From contig MU128909.1 in NCBI GenBank assembly GCA_014904985.1, forward strand, positions 637,417 to 701,416: a stretch of DNA of 64,000 nt, read 5' to 3'. Positions 36,628 through 51,859 of the stretch are shown one piece after another. Each line of letters starts with the position of its first letter. The first letter of the stretch is position 1. This DNA is from Hydnum rufescens UP504 (lineage: Eukaryota; Basidiomycota; Agaricomycetes; Cantharellales; Hydnaceae). Below the pieces are notes generated by a model. The model saw only the letters and a program-made list of their open reading frames with translations, was not told the origin of the DNA and did not search any database. The position numbers and the translations under genes are program-made.

Positions 36628-36735
36628 TCGAGACTCGGAAAACAAAGTTGCAATGTCTATCAATAGGGCGCAGCGGAAGTGCGAATCGGTTACGTCCGAC
36701 AAAAATAGCCACATTAAGTGTAATACGTAAGCACA

Positions 36736-38243
36736 CTACAATGGGAGGCGTCTGGTCCTCGCACTCTTGAGCTCATTCCGCTGCATCCTCCCGTCCAAAG
36801 TGACAGTGTATAGCTCACCGCGCCAAACGACATCGCTTCCCAACACAGCGATCAGCCAAATCGGCAACGCCACAATTTCTCGGAGGACCCATGCTCCAAT
36901 GAATGGCCACAAGGTTGCCATCTGAAGTGGACTTGCTGCCAGTACGGAATAGACGCCGAGGTCTACGGTAAGCCACAATCCAATATGTGCCAAGAAGAAC
37001 AGCGAAAGTGAAAAATTGAAGAATGCGCCAAGCCCCCATGCGCCCACACAGCATAGGGCTAGACATTCTGTGAGGGGTTCGAGCAGTGTAGCGAGTAGAA
37101 CCATATGCTTCCGTACACGTATCCAGCGGATTCGTCGCTCAACGTAGTCCATGAACGACATGGAGCCGATAGCGTTGACTGCTATATCGCAAGACGTGCT
37201 ATGCACAAGTCCCAGTTCGTTCATAATGCCTTCCGCGATCATATTATCTTCAGCAAGGAACCCGCCAAAGGCCGCGAGGCCAGTCACCGTGTCCGGAGAA
37301 TGTGTTGGATCCTCGGGGTCGCCGTTCGATCCAGTGGGACACGCCTTATATCGATTACGGGCACTAGGAAGGCCGGTGAGTTTGTTGATATCGGAGCGTC
37401 GGTACATGTTGGACTTCCCCACAACACAGGAGGCAATTGCTATTCGATTTATAGCAACGTACATCTTGGCATGATTCGTATTGAGGAACGCTTCTTCAAT
37501 GCGCGACCCGATCGTGTGTTGCGAGGCGTATATTTTTGCAAAAGGCACGTGGTGTACGAGACCCACACGGGGACGGTCTGGGGAGTTGGACTCGGGAAAA
37601 GGCTGTGTTAAGGTTTCGACAGATCGTGCAAGAGCTCCTCCCTCGATCCACACATTCGAGTCGAGGACCCAAAGAATATCGTTCTTTGCTTGGCGAAAAG
37701 GCTTGACAAGATTATTAATCTTAGGGTTCATCCCAACAACTTCGTCGCCTATTATCCCTAGGTTCAGCGTAATGCTGTCGAGTAGATGGCAAGATATGCT
37801 AGCCTCGTATGATTTGTACGGGTACATCAGGGTATTTGGTCACCAATTCATATACAACTTGGAGAGCCTGGTCATTCTCGTCTTGAACAGAGAAGATGAC
37901 CTCGAAGTTTGGGTAATCCTGATTAAGGGAGCTTTCAAGATTTTCGTATAAATTAGGATCGAGGCCCTTGAGGGGCCTGATGATAGATACCCCTGGAACC
38001 GACTGTGGATGACTATAAGAAAGTGGCGAGTGAGGTCTGCGGGTGTAGGTTTTTCGCCTAGAATTACATTGGCATTTGTGTGATGAGACAGACGCTCTAG
38101 CAGACGTGAGCGTGAGAACCTGCTCACACGGTGGCCCATCCTAGGAGGCCTACACACCAAAACGCGCAGTACCAGATCAGGGCAATGAGGTGAAAAACTA
38201 GAAACACAGTTTCCCACGTTGGGAGGATCTGGGAAGTGGCCAT
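36736..38243 (-). CDS. Ceramide glucosyltransferase (GT21, glucosylceramide synthase)
   Basis: ATG 38243 opens MATSQILPTWETVFLVFHLI followed by an N-terminal membrane helix (ALIWYCAFWCVGLLGW). Splicing gives VPGVSIIRPLKGLDPNLYEN and FEVIFSVQDENDQAL, then GDEVVGMNPKINNLVKPFRQ. Catalytic motifs: DILWVLDSNVW (D1/D2 aspartates), EDNMIAE (D3) and RRIRWIRVRK (the RxxRW motif). The C-terminus has several hydrophobic segments, ends ELKSARTRRLPL and stops at 36736-36738. Reaction: UDP-glucose plus ceramide to glucosylceramide, at the Golgi or ER membrane; fungal glucosylceramide supports growth and virulence. The intron at 37,758-37,803 keeps frame only with a GC donor, so that junction is less certain. 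Confidence 0.9.
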
Positions 38244-38634
38244 CGCCCCGGAAATGGAGGGCGAGGAGAAGGGTATATGGAGAGGATGGGTCGGAAGGTT
38301 CAGACCAACCGCGATGGGTTGTAAGTCTGTTACGCGCTTTGGACGTCAAAGTCCGAGATCAGGGTCAAAAAATTCGGAAACGACGACGCGATATCATTCA
38401 ACAGGATAGTTTTAATCCATGACACTTGTAATATTAATTATTTTGGCACTGTTGTAGTGGGATAGAGAGAGGGATGAGGAAAGCAAGAACGAGTGCCTCA
38501 GGGCTGATAGGGCCGCGGCACAGCGCGAGTCGGCCTCAAAAAAGTGTTTGAGTTTGTGCTGCCGCCCTCATCCTCGCCATCGTCCCTCGTCGCCCATCGC
38601 GTCCTCAGCAACCTGAGGATAGAGCGTGGGCGAT
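38244..38634. promoter_or_regulatory. Divergent promoter region
   Basis: About 390 bases between the starts of ceramide glucosyltransferase (minus) and cap methyltransferase (plus). It includes a short AT-rich stretch at about 38,420-38,455. No specific factor site can be named. Confidence 0.4.
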
Positions 38635-40632
38635 ATGCCATACGACCCAATTCGGGATTCCCATTCCGAATCTCCCACCATCCCAAGCCGTTCTGTTGCT
38701 TCTGCTGCCTTGTCTATGCTTTTGAACCACGACACGCCGCCGTCTCCGTCTCTCCCAACAAAACGACCCCGTTTTGACCCCGTACATTTCCCTGACAATC
38801 CTAGCAGTCCATCCCTGGAGACACCTCGCCCCTCCTCGTCTTCCTCCTCCAATTCAGGATATCACGCATACTACTTGTCCTCACCCGCAATGTCTGGTCT
38901 CACCCTTCCAAAACCTCAGCCTTCAGGGAATTTTCATCTCAGTCTCCCATCAGATCCCCCAGGACGCGAACGAACGAATTCACCCCCCATCTCTGAGTCT
39001 CAGCCATCCACCAACACCTGGTCTCCGTACGTCTCTCCCGTACTTCATCCACGCACCCTCTCTCTCGCACCTCCCCCACCTCCCGTCCCAATATTACCTG
39101 CCGCACGTTTGCTGTACGAGCCCCGATCTCGCGTATCTGTGGCGAAATCGGTTCTCGTACCAATATCACCACAGGAATTGCAAAATCTCATACAATCGAG
39201 TCGAAATCCACTACGTCGCCCCCCTCCCCCCAGTAGTCATAGTGCTATCGGCTATCAGGGCGGGATCAGCCGCGACAATGACGATAATAATAGTGGCGAA
39301 GGGTCATCTACAGATGCCGCTCCATGGAGTCCGTCACGGCCAACGTCGGCCGCGGCGCATAACCAATACCCGTCCCAAAATGATCCCGTGAGCAGGACAA
39401 AGAAGCGACCGTTACCAGAGGATAGCAGTGATCAGGATGGCCGCGAAGAACGGGCAAAGCGCACCACTTCTGGCTTCGTCGCAAGCCATTATAATGCGCG
39501 GCCAGAAGTGGGCAAGATCAAGCGTGAAGAGTCTCCCATCATTGGGCTAAAGAACTTCAATAATTGGATAAAAGCCGTCATGATCGCCAGGTTCGCGCGG
39601 CCTGCAATCCGAGAGACAAATTCGCATGTGGTGACCACTGGGCGTCGGCCAAAGTATCGCGCACGAGTGCTGGACTTGGGGTGCGGGAAGGGAGGTGATT
39701 TGAATAAATGGGGGAAAGCTGAGATCGCGGCCTACGTAGGAGTCGATATTGCAGAGGTCTCCATCGAGCAAGCCCGTGCCCGTCTTTCAGAGCGGAGGCG
39801 GTTATTTGACGCAGACTTTTACGACCTCGACTGCTTCAAAGTAAGTAATGATCAACCGGGAATTAACTTGCACTGCCCTGACTTGCTCCTCAGTATCCCC
39901 TCAGCGAAAAGTTCCTCCGCATCTTTTGTCTCCGTTCGATGTCGTTTCGATGCAATTTTGCATGCATTACGCATTCGAGACAGAGGACCAGGTGAGAATG
40001 ATGCTCACGAATGTTACTAAATATCTCAGACCGGGCGGCGTCTTCCTGGGTACTACTCCAAACGCAAAGCAGCTCTTGTTAGTCTCTCCCCTTCCTTACT
40101 CTCTCTCGATTTCTCACCTTCTTTCCCCTGAATAGACGCCGACTTAAAAAACTTCCAGATCCCGATCCCGCCCACCCGGAAGGAGGGATGTCCTTTGGCA
40201 ACGGTGTATATAACATTCGCTTTACGTCTCGCCACGGCCCAGGCAAAGGCGCCCACCCATATGGGCACCAATATTGGTTCTGGCTCAAAGACGCTGTGGA
40301 CAACGTACCCGAATGGATTGTCCGTTGGGACACATTCGTCACGCTCGCCGGGGAATTCGAACTTGAGCTCCAGTACAAGGAAGAGTTCCACGGGATATAT
40401 GAACAAGAGCAAAATGTGCCCGAGTTCAAGTCCCTCCTGCAGACTATGCGCGTTGTCGATTCGAAAGGCGAGAGCTCCCTCGATCAAGATCAATGGGAGG
40501 CCGCGAGTATGTATTACACGTTACATCTCCTCACATTCTTCACTCGTGTGCTCCTGTGCGCTAATATGACCCACTCGTTTTTGCTACCCAGATATTTATA
40601 TCGGCTTCGTTTTTAAGAAGCGCGCGCCTTGA
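38635..40632 (+). CDS. mRNA cap guanine-N7 methyltransferase (Abd1-type)
   Basis: ATG 38635 opens [21 protein letters not shown] Pro/Ser-rich disordered leader of about 280 residues follows, with basic patches ([19 protein letters not shown]). The catalytic part begins [40 protein letters not shown], then the SAM-binding motif [20 protein letters not shown] and [15 protein letters not shown]. Splicing DCFK|gtaagt to 'cctcag|CGAAAAGTT' gives [20 protein letters not shown] and [20 protein letters not shown], then [15 protein letters not shown]. The last exon ends [11 protein letters not shown], stop 40630-40632. Function: N7-methylates the guanine of the mRNA 5' cap in the nucleus. The leader is longer than in yeast Abd1, as is common in basidiomycetes. 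Confidence 0.93.
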
Positions 40633-41138
40633 CATTTAATACCTTTCCTGCTTTGGTCCTATCCCCCTTTCTTCGCGTTGAATTTGCGGTCATCTTTCCC
40701 TACTATATTCCAAAGGGGTTCTTCACCCTTCTATGTATAATATGTACCTGTTTGTTGACGCAGCCCCTCTAATCGTATGTGACATAGTGTAGCAAAGCAT
40801 TCTCTTGTTTTAAAAAATATTCACTGGCACACTCAGTGACGTGACAGTTCTAGAAACAAAGACGCTAGCATTGACAAGATTGCGATACTGTAATCAAGGA
40901 ACAGCGTGCACAAGTCTCCATCTGCACAGGACTAATGACAATAAACTTTTCATCAAGTAAACGCATTTCTGACCTAGCCTGGAGTGCACAAAATGGGAAA
41001 AATGACACACTATCAAAGGAGGGGGAAATTGCTATTTCAGGGTAGTACATCTGTGAGCACGAAGAAGGGTGCGACAACCAGCGAAAGGATGGTATAGATG
41101 AGGAAGAGCGAGGGAAAACATTGGTGATGATATCGAAA
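40633..41138. other. Convergent spacer
   Basis: About 500 bases between the 3' ends of the cap methyltransferase and the HECT ligase. T-rich stretches downstream of 40,640 and around 40,800 probably serve transcript ends. No coding signal. Confidence 0.5.
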
Positions 41139-44303
<3,165 letters not shown>

Positions 44304-45568
44304 TGGAAGCCGCAGACATCGAGGGAAGGCAGCACGGCTCCCGAGAGGAGAGGTAGGATGACCGGGGACAAGCTAGCGAAGGCCGACGTTTTAACGGACA
44401 GTGCCGAGACCGATGCTGTATGCTACCAAGTTTTCCAGAGTGCGGCGTGAGACTGTCACAACTTTCAGCCTAACAGCAGATTCGTCTCTTAGACTGTCTC
44501 GGTGTGTTGTCAGAGCCTGCCGGCTTAGCCTGGTCTAAAACAATAACAATTAGCCAAATTTGCTCACACCCCCGCGCGACCAATTCGTCTCAAATATCTC
44601 AAGTGCATTCGGTACGATTCAACGACCGAATAAATTTCGCGGTGTCACTAGGGAATCTCCCCGGTGCTTCATGCTCGCTCTGCCAGAGCTAGATTGGGTG
44701 TAACTACGTGTTCAATGCAACGATCCACGACCGGTACACTGCCTCCAGGCCCCACCCAATAAAGCGACCAGGAAGCTGCTTGCCAACCTCACGTAGAGTC
44801 TGGATGGAAGACGTTGAGAATAGGTCTTCTGTCAACATTCGTGCTCAGAGCATTCCATTTCACATCGATGCGCCATGCGACAGGCGGCTGAGCCTGATAT
44901 AGATCTTGTGAGCGCTAGTTCAGTTTTAGTTCTAGCGGTATCCCACCAGGTGCTGATTTGCGGGATGTCACGGCGGAGCTCTCTCTTTCTCTTTTGCATT
45001 ATATATGTGGGCGTCTATTCCGGGAGACTGCGCTGCGGAACCGTCTGGTTGGCCAACCAATGAAAAATGGGAAGGATCTGCACCTAATTTACTGTCTTCG
45101 ACCTTCAAGATATTACAAAATTTAATGGTGAGGCCTGGTTCGACAGCCTGTCCGGTGCCGGAAGCGAGCAGATTCTCCGGATTTCATCAGTCTAGTGTCA
45201 GGGCACTTCTATTTTCTTCCCCTGTCGTCAGTACTGCCAAAGACGTTTCATTTTTCATTCAAGTTCTTTCGCAGAATGTCACCAGTCTCTGCATCGGAGC
45301 TATCGCGGCTTCTTTGAGTGCGAAATCAAGGACGGGAGCGTGCCCAGGAGATGTCTTTTTTGGTGGTATTGCAAACAGGGCTTTGTCAGGCATTCACACA
45401 TGCAAATGGGATATCATATTACCACTTGATTGACATGGCCACACATTAACCCGCCCCCCTGCTTGAGGTGCGCAAAATTGGCTTTTTTTGTGAATCTGAG
45501 GGATTTGATGCCATCAGTCATATTCGGGTCTACATCGGTAAAACAATTCTCGCCTTTTTGGCGAGCGA
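44304..45568. other. 1.3-kb spacer without recognised gene
   Basis: Upstream region of the HECT ligase. Open frames on the plus strand (45,005-45,433, and shorter ones before it) have no recognisable motif or splicing pattern. It probably contains the HECT promoter within the first few hundred bases. Confidence 0.45.
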
Positions 45569-45988
45569 TTAGAATCCATCATAAGCATGTGTCTTCTTCT
45601 TCAACACTGGCAAATCGTCTGCTGCCCCCTTTTGTCCATCTCTCCCCTCCAGCTCGAAACGGAGGCCCGTAAATACATGCCCTTGAGAGCGTTGCACTCG
45701 TGACGAAGGAGGCGTGGGCGTCATGGAAGATCTGAGCGGCGGCAGAAATGATAATGTGGCTCGTTCAGAGTTAGGAGAAGGAGACTGCAGTGGCTGTGAG
45801 GAAGCGCTCATTGCTCGCGTGAAGTGTACGTTGTAACTGGATGCTGGACCTAGTCGTTCTGGATTGTCTGATAAACTGACATCGTATTGCTGGAGGGAAG
45901 AAGATGGTGGTGATTGCAAAGATGTGAACGGGTGAATCGCGAATGGGTTGAAGGAAGGGGAGGTGGTCGGAGGTTGAGGTTGAGACAT
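45569..45988 (-). CDS. Small Pro/Ser-rich protein of unknown function
   Basis: A single frame of 139 residues from ATG 45988 (MSQPQPPTTSPSFNPFAIHP). It is rich in Pro, Ser and Gln. It contains SYNVHFTRAMSAS and a more ordered-looking end GHVFTGLRFELEGRDGQKGA...KTHAYDGF. No domain, signal peptide or membrane helix was recognised. The compositional bias and clean start suggest a real disordered protein or the first exon of a larger one. The stop is at 45,569. Confidence 0.5.
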   Translation of the reverse strand: MSQPQPPTTSPSFNPFAIHPFTSLQSPPSSSLQQYDVSLSDNPERLGPASSYNVHFTRAMSASSQPLQSPSPNSERATLSFLPPLRSSMTPTPPSSRVQRSQGHVFTGLRFELEGRDGQKGAADDLPVLKKKTHAYDGF

Positions 45989-46901
45989 TTTTGTCGGGTT
46001 CTAGACGCATGGATCAATCCTTTTATACAAACGCCTAGGGGCTGGGGCTAAACATGCCTCTTGGCCGTCCCGAACTGCCGGTTGTCATTCCTCATTCACC
46101 TGCTGTCAGTCCATAGTTATTAACGGCTGTCAATTTCCGGGAACACCCCCAATGTTGCCCTCGTCCTCTCAGAAGGCCCTATTTTGGAAGCACAAATATA
46201 AGTTCCCATGGAATTCCCTATATTGGTCATGAGAACCGTGAATGCTCACTGCATGGTCACGAGAAGGCCCAGAGAAGTCCGTAAGGGACCCAGAAGATAC
46301 ACCGCCTTGGGGGCCTATTATCCCTGTCAGAAACTAGTCGCGGACCATAATCCGAGATGATTCACAACGGAATCGCGAGGTGGCATCTTGGCACATTACA
46401 TAATATGGCCCCTGGAGTAATGAAAGTCAGGGAATGTGGGGAAGTCTGGGGCAGGGGAAGGTCCGAAGTTTGCCCTCTGAAACTTTAAAACGCACATGTA
46501 TAGTACTTGCCTCTCAACCCTGGACCATTGGTGATGATGACCGCCTCAAGGCATTCTTGACAATATTCAAATATTTCCCTTTTTGGAAATTATTGTGGCC
46601 GGGTAGCTCGGGCGGGGGCTGGGGCCATGGGAGGGGGCGGAAAAAGTCTTAGGGAGAACAAATAACTCCATGGAACTAACTCGATAGATGTGCCCAGACT
46701 CTAGCAGAATTCACCGGTTTTAGTGTGCTATTTATTGCTCACATCTCCCCATGCCCCCAACACCATAGAGCGACAGCAAATCATTATTTGAATTGATATC
46801 CCAGAGTCCATTTTTTCCATAGATCAGATATCCACCCCACAACTAACTGTCAAGTTGGTCCAGTGACCACGCATAGGGTGCAAGATAACAAAAAATGACC
46901 A
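45989..46901. other. Spacer including TDP2-like 3' flank
   Basis: No gene recognised. About 46,755-46,900 is the 3' flank of the TDP2-like gene; this segment has a related copy near 58,330-58,440. Confidence 0.5.
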
Positions 46902-47994
46902 TTACCCAAGTCCCACATCCACACAAACTCCTGCATGGTCACTGGGAAATACATCCATCAACGTCTCCTTGTCAGCCCCAGTCCCCTTGAGGTGTTTTCT
47001 TGCAATCGGGTCGCGCCCTATCAACTTGTACGCCAGGATGTGTAGACCCCGACACATTATGAGGTCAAGTCGGCGTGAAGGTCCTTCAGCAGGATGATTA
47101 TTTCTAATTTTGATCCCGAAGTCGCCGTACGTGGGGTCCGGAGCGCTACCCGTGTCAGTCAAGGGGCCGTGGGCACCAGTATCGAGATACCCGGCGTTAA
47201 GTAAAGGGGTGATTTCGTCATTGGATATTATGTTGGTATCCCCGCATAAAATGGAGGCAGTAAAGTTCTCACTACCGAGATGCCGTACACAGTGGTTGAT
47301 CTCGGATGCTCGGATGGCAGGCGCGTAGTCGAGATGTACGTTCCCGATACAAAGCTGGCCAGACTGTATCAAAGTGCTGAGAATCCAAAAAGAGTATATT
47401 GCGTACTTACTGTAGTTCCGTGCTGTCGAGATGATAATTCCAGCAGCAACAGACACCGCATCGTATTCGTCTCAGGGAACTCAATAAATGATGCGCGCGC
47501 GGTCCAACCGCCCTTGAGCCAGGCCTTGTTGACAAAAATAATAGTCCCGTACGTACTGTGCGTGCGTCTCTTGTTGGTCCAATAGACTAGTGAGAACCCA
47601 ATGTTTCTTCGCAAATGGATGATTGCGAAGAATGGTCTCGAACACCGGGGTAACCTCCTGCAGGCAGCAGATGTCCGGGTTCTGCTCGCACAAGTGTCGA
47701 AGCAATTCGAGGGCACGCTGCTCTTTGAGAATTGCTTCAAACCAGACATTGTAGGTAATCAAGCGAATGGACCTCCCCAGCTGAAGGAGTTGTCCGGTCC
47801 ATTAACTGGAAATTGAAGAATTGAGAAGAGCAGTACGCTAAAATGCTTACAGCTGGTGATTGTTGTGTTCTCTTTGGAATATAGAGGTCATCCCGTACAA
47901 CTGTCCATTTCCTCCGACGGAAGGGGTGAGGAACAGAGGAGTCTTCTACATGGTATAGGGCCATCGCGACTTGTGCTGGGGCATCGGCCTGCAT
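46902..47994 (-). CDS. Endonuclease/exonuclease/phosphatase-family protein, TDP2-like
   Basis: ATG 47994 opens MQADAPAQVAMALYHVEDSS; exon 1 ends RDDLYIPKRTQQSPA. Splicing 'CCAGCT|gtaagc' to 'ccttcag|CTGGGG' leads into LGRSIRLITYNVWFEAILKE. Active-site motifs of the EEP fold appear in order: TYNVWF (Asn), CCLQEV (Glu), LCIGNVHLDYAP (His, Asp), ASILCGDTNI (Asp, Asn) and FPSDHAGVCVDVGL (Asp, His), with stop at 46,902. This motif set and spacing match tyrosyl-DNA phosphodiesterase 2, which removes topoisomerase II from DNA 5' ends with Mg2+. Other EEP phosphodiesterases cannot be fully excluded. A middle exon (about 47,370-47,480) completes the fold and is less well resolved. No UBA-like N-terminal domain is seen. 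Confidence 0.82.
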
Positions 47995-50130
47995 ACTGTC
48001 AGAATTGCCAGTCGATCGCGATTTGGTCAGTAGGTGGCACGTGAGTTGACCACGTGTGCATTCCCCGACTCTTACGCAAGGAAGCGTGCCCACTGGGCCA
48101 ACCTGACTACAGATGTTACAGAGGGATGTATGAGCTGCTGTCCTTAAGTAAAGGACTACACGTCATTCCAGTTGTCCACGTCCCAGTGCCCTCTTGCTCC
48201 TTACCACCCGCACTGCCATTTCTGAGGCGTTTTTTCCTCATCTTCCTCTTCCTCTTTCATCGATTGAACTTTGAGAGTTCGTCGTCCATGACGCCTGTGC
48301 CCCATCTCCCATCATGTAGCATTGTAACGGCAGACATTGCTTGGAGGCGTGAATTCACGAGGGGATCTGGATGATTGAGCGAGAATCAACCCGGTTGATA
48401 AACGCTAGGTCAATGCCTCATGCTGAATTCGCAACGAGGGATTTGCAGCATGAAATTCTGCTAGATCACCGTTGGAAGAACCAGATTCCCCAGGCTCTAG
48501 CGGATTCCAATCGGTAGGCCCCCAACGAACTAAGTACGCTCGCGGCCAAAATAACAAGCACTGGCCTGGGTAGCACTTATGCCTCGATATGACGAGTGCG
48601 AGAAACACGAAAAAGCCGACGTATCTCATCGCCTTGGCGAAGGCCCTCAGCAGTGTCTGGGTATGAGAGGATTGCAGTGCCCTGAAGATAGAAATTGTCG
48701 GAAAATGATGGTGAAGACCGGCAGAGAGTGATAACCATCAGTTTCCAAACGCAGTGGGTGGCTGCGGACTCTTCGAAAATGTCCTACTATTTGCAGGTCT
48801 TTTGGGTCTCTCTTTCTGAGCCCGAAATCGAGTGAGATATTCGTTTTCAATGTCTGAAGCGGCTTTTCTAGGGTCACTAATCCGAATATAATATGGTCAA
48901 TGAGGACACATAGATGTCTGTGGCAACACTGGTTCAGGAAACTGGGCCCAAGGAGATCTCTGATGCCAGATATCGCTGGGTTTCAGCAGACGAAGCGACA
49001 GTTTTGGCGACAGATTGGAGTGAAACCGAAATCGCTCAAGCCGGGCCTCGATGCTTGTGGATTTGGACAGTAGGCTGACATGCGCCCCAGGCATGAAATG
49101 AACATTCTGGCAGATGAGGTTCAGCATTGAAAGATAACAGGCAGACGGATTTTATACTTCCGTGTGCGCAAAGCGTCTGGGAACAGTGGAAACGACGCAC
49201 CCCCACGACTAGCCCTTGGATCTAAATGAGTCCAATGTCAAACGCGAACAACTGGATATTTGTAAGGAACCGAACTTATAGGTTCTACATGCGTATTTAG
49301 GTGCGGTGAAGCAGACCTGCCTGTTTCTCCTCCAGGGACTGTTTGTGAGGAAAAGGCACTGAAAATCGTTGAGGACGCCAAGAAGCTTCTAAATATTTTC
49401 ATGTTTGGGCTTTCGACGGGGATATGATCTCGTGGCGTATCGCCTGGGACTCCAATAGCATCAAACAGAGGCTGCACAAACCCAAGGCATTGTCGGAACC
49501 CACAAGATTGACGGAGGTCATCTGTAGTTCCACGTCTTGGTCGTTATTGGGACTCGAAGATATCCTTGACGTCTATCCTCCATCTAGAGATTGGGATGCA
49601 CGGATTTACATGTTGCACCTACTGTATTTGCTATCAGACATACCCTGGCCCGGTCGATGAACACAATATTACGAGTGACCTTGCTTCACCATGCCTCATT
49701 ATCCTGGATAATGATTGTGAGCGAGTAGATTCGAAAACGGCAGTGACAGGTGACCGTCGCCGGGCGTTAGCGAGGAGTTGAAAGACTTGAAACAGAGAGA
49801 TTGTTGACCTGGCCCATTTTCGGGACCGGATGTGGAGTCTGTCGACCAACTGTGCCGGTTCGTTCGTTGGGATACTCTTTCTTTGAACTCCTCATCTTCT
49901 CCGACGCATCTCGCCTTGGTGTTGACAATAACCAATCTCTTACCCCCCCCCCAGCCATTCTGGCGGAGCCACTTTTTCACTCGATGTTGTCCACAAAAAC
50001 TGAAAAATATCCACATGACAATGGGCTTATAGGTCGGGGATTGGTGCTCGTCGCCGCTACCCGATAAAAAATCGTGGGAGCCTTGAGATTTGGTTTCTCT
50101 GCTATTGTTTATTTATTTACTTAATCCAAG
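47995..50130. other. 2.1-kb region without recognised gene
   Basis: A 74-residue frame on the minus strand (48,405-48,629, MRYVGFFVFLALVISRHKCY) starts hydrophobic and could be a small secreted or membrane peptide, but nothing supports expression. Frames on both strands at 48,650-49,660 are unrecognised. 49,930-49,970 has a run of C. Confidence 0.35.
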
Positions 50131-50390
50131 TAGGAGCTGCGTGCACGACAGCCGGCTCCCGCGCACCCGCGACGTGAACAGCGATGATGTGACCGCAACA
50201 GGACGACGACAATCCCGTCGTCGTCATCACGACCCATTGCGGATCCTGCGACCGTACAATCGAAGACCGCGGGCGACGTGCAGGAGACCGCACCCTAGCA
50301 ATGCTGGGGTGTGGTGATAAGGCATGTATTATTTTTTATTTGCGCAAAAGTTTTTTTTACTAATGACATGAATTACTTCTACAGTATTGT
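50131..50390 (+). repeat. Palindrome-rich repeat unit 1
   Basis: Contains a perfect 9-bp stem with 6-base loop (50,202-50,225, gacgacgac...gtcgtcgtc) and a 9-bp stem with one mismatch (50,291-50,311, caccctagc/gctggggtg). A T-rich tail follows with 'ttactaatgac' and 'ttctacag', reminiscent of a branch point and 3' splice site. Shares order of motifs with units 2-4. Confidence 0.65.
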
Positions 50391-50682
50391 TGGTCTTCGA
50401 AGACTTCGAAGCCTCCGAAGCACAATCGATTTTGCTGATGGCCACCTGCGACTCGAGTCGGCTTGACTTAATTCAGTTGAACCGAGTTGCGGCAACACCA
50501 TCCTAAGTCGACCATTTGGATCACAGTGTGAACTTGGGATTCTTGAATCGGCCTCACTAATGGTGTTGCGCTTTCGCTCCTGTGAGGATTCCCGTCCCAC
50601 TCTGATCCTATGAGACTCTGTGGCCTACTAACAGGACGCTCTAGACCGTTCCAAGTATTTCCCACAGGGTACCCTAGGGCTT

Positions 50683-51831
50683 GTGAAAGGAAATACTGTT
50701 GGACCGTGCACCGTCTTGGGGAGATATGTCACGGACCTGTACGATGTTATCGAGAATTGGGATGTTCTGGCGAATGGCGTGACTGGTGACACTCCCCTAG
50801 AGGATATCGCCGCTGTGGATATCCTGATCGGTATCGCGAAGAACTATTTAGACCACGTCAAGTGGGCATGTTTCTTGGAGTCCGTTTTCTTCCTCAAAGT
50901 GACGTATTGACTAGGGAAATCCACAGGATGCCTGGCGCCACTGTTCTTGCTGAGGAGACACAATTCCCGATGTTGTTCACTAAGGGAGCGTCATCGATCA
51001 TCCCGCATGGTGCGCAGAGATATGATCATTCTACAGTGACGAACGCTGTAGATTACGGGGGCGAACTGGGTATCATCATCGGCAAGGGCGGACTTGGGGA
51101 AAGGAAAGAAGATGTATGGACGCACGTCTGGGGTGCGACCATTACCAACGATGTAAGTGAACTTGCATTGGGTAGTCCTGGTGGTGAAGAGTCGTTAGAT
51201 TGATTTTGGTGCTTGGGTGGATTTCGGCTCGAGATCTCCAGCGTGGCCATAAGCAACTTTACATTGGAAAGTCTTTAGACACATTCTGTCCCATGGGTCC
51301 TTATGCTGTTCCAGGTGTGTCACTTCCTAGGTGGCTGGACAAGCCCTAATGATTTCCCCACTCTTCTCTAGCGTTTCAGTTAGATTGGAAGAATCTGATC
51401 CTTGAGACCTGCGTGAACGGCGAACTCAGGCAACGTCAGAATACAACAGAACTAATCTTCGATATTCCGACTTTGATAGAGACTTGTTCTATGGGCATAA
51501 CGTGATTTGATCTTCGTGCGCCTTTTAATTATGTTAATGACTTCACGGGATCCTCAGTTTACAGCCCGGCGATGTAATTGCCACAGGGACTTGCGGTAAG
51601 CACATTTATCGTATCACTTAATCTTTCATAATTTATATCTGGCTGACATTGGATTTTGCAGCTGCAGTTGGAAGCAGTCAGAAACTACCTGTCTTTTTGA
51701 AACCCGGTGATAAAGTAGAGGTGATAATTACCGAATTGGGAACTCTTTCCAACGTGGTGGCGGCTGCCGACGCCCTTCCGCCATCGTGCAACCCTGTCTG
51801 CATGATACCCACGCTTGGCTCTCCAACGTAA
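50683..51831 (+). CDS. Fumarylacetoacetate hydrolase (FAH) family protein, 5' end unresolved
   Basis: Coding stretches on the plus strand: TPLEDIAAVDILIGIAKNYL DHVK (about 50,790-50,860), then EIHRMPGATVLAEETQFPML and FTKGASSIIPHG. The metal-site region is VDYGGELGIIIGK (compare DYEVELAVVIG), followed by VWGATITND, ARDLQRGHKQLYIGKSLDTF and CPMGPYAV. Splicing gives QLDWKNLILETCVNGELRQR, LQPGDVIATGTC and KPGDKVEVIITELGTLSNVV, the normal FAH-fold end. A stop follows at 51,829-51,831. Family reactions are hydrolysis, decarboxylation or isomerisation of small keto-acids with Mg2+; the substrate is unknown. The N-terminus upstream of 50,683 is not convincing. It may have been disturbed by the adjacent repeat unit. 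Confidence 0.78.
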
Positions 51832-51859
51832 GAGAAACCTTACTTGTTCGATGACTTTT

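Noticed and set aside
37105..37611. 168-residue plus-strand frame
   Set aside because: Antisense to the ceramide glucosyltransferase catalytic region.
48405..48629. Small secreted protein candidate
   Set aside because: Only a hydrophobic start supports it; no cleavage-site context, cysteine pattern or neighbour evidence.
50202..50225. GACGAC/GTCGTC palindrome as a terminator or CRISPR-like repeat
   Set aside because: Units are 250 bp or more, without constant repeats and unique spacers, and this is a eukaryotic genome.
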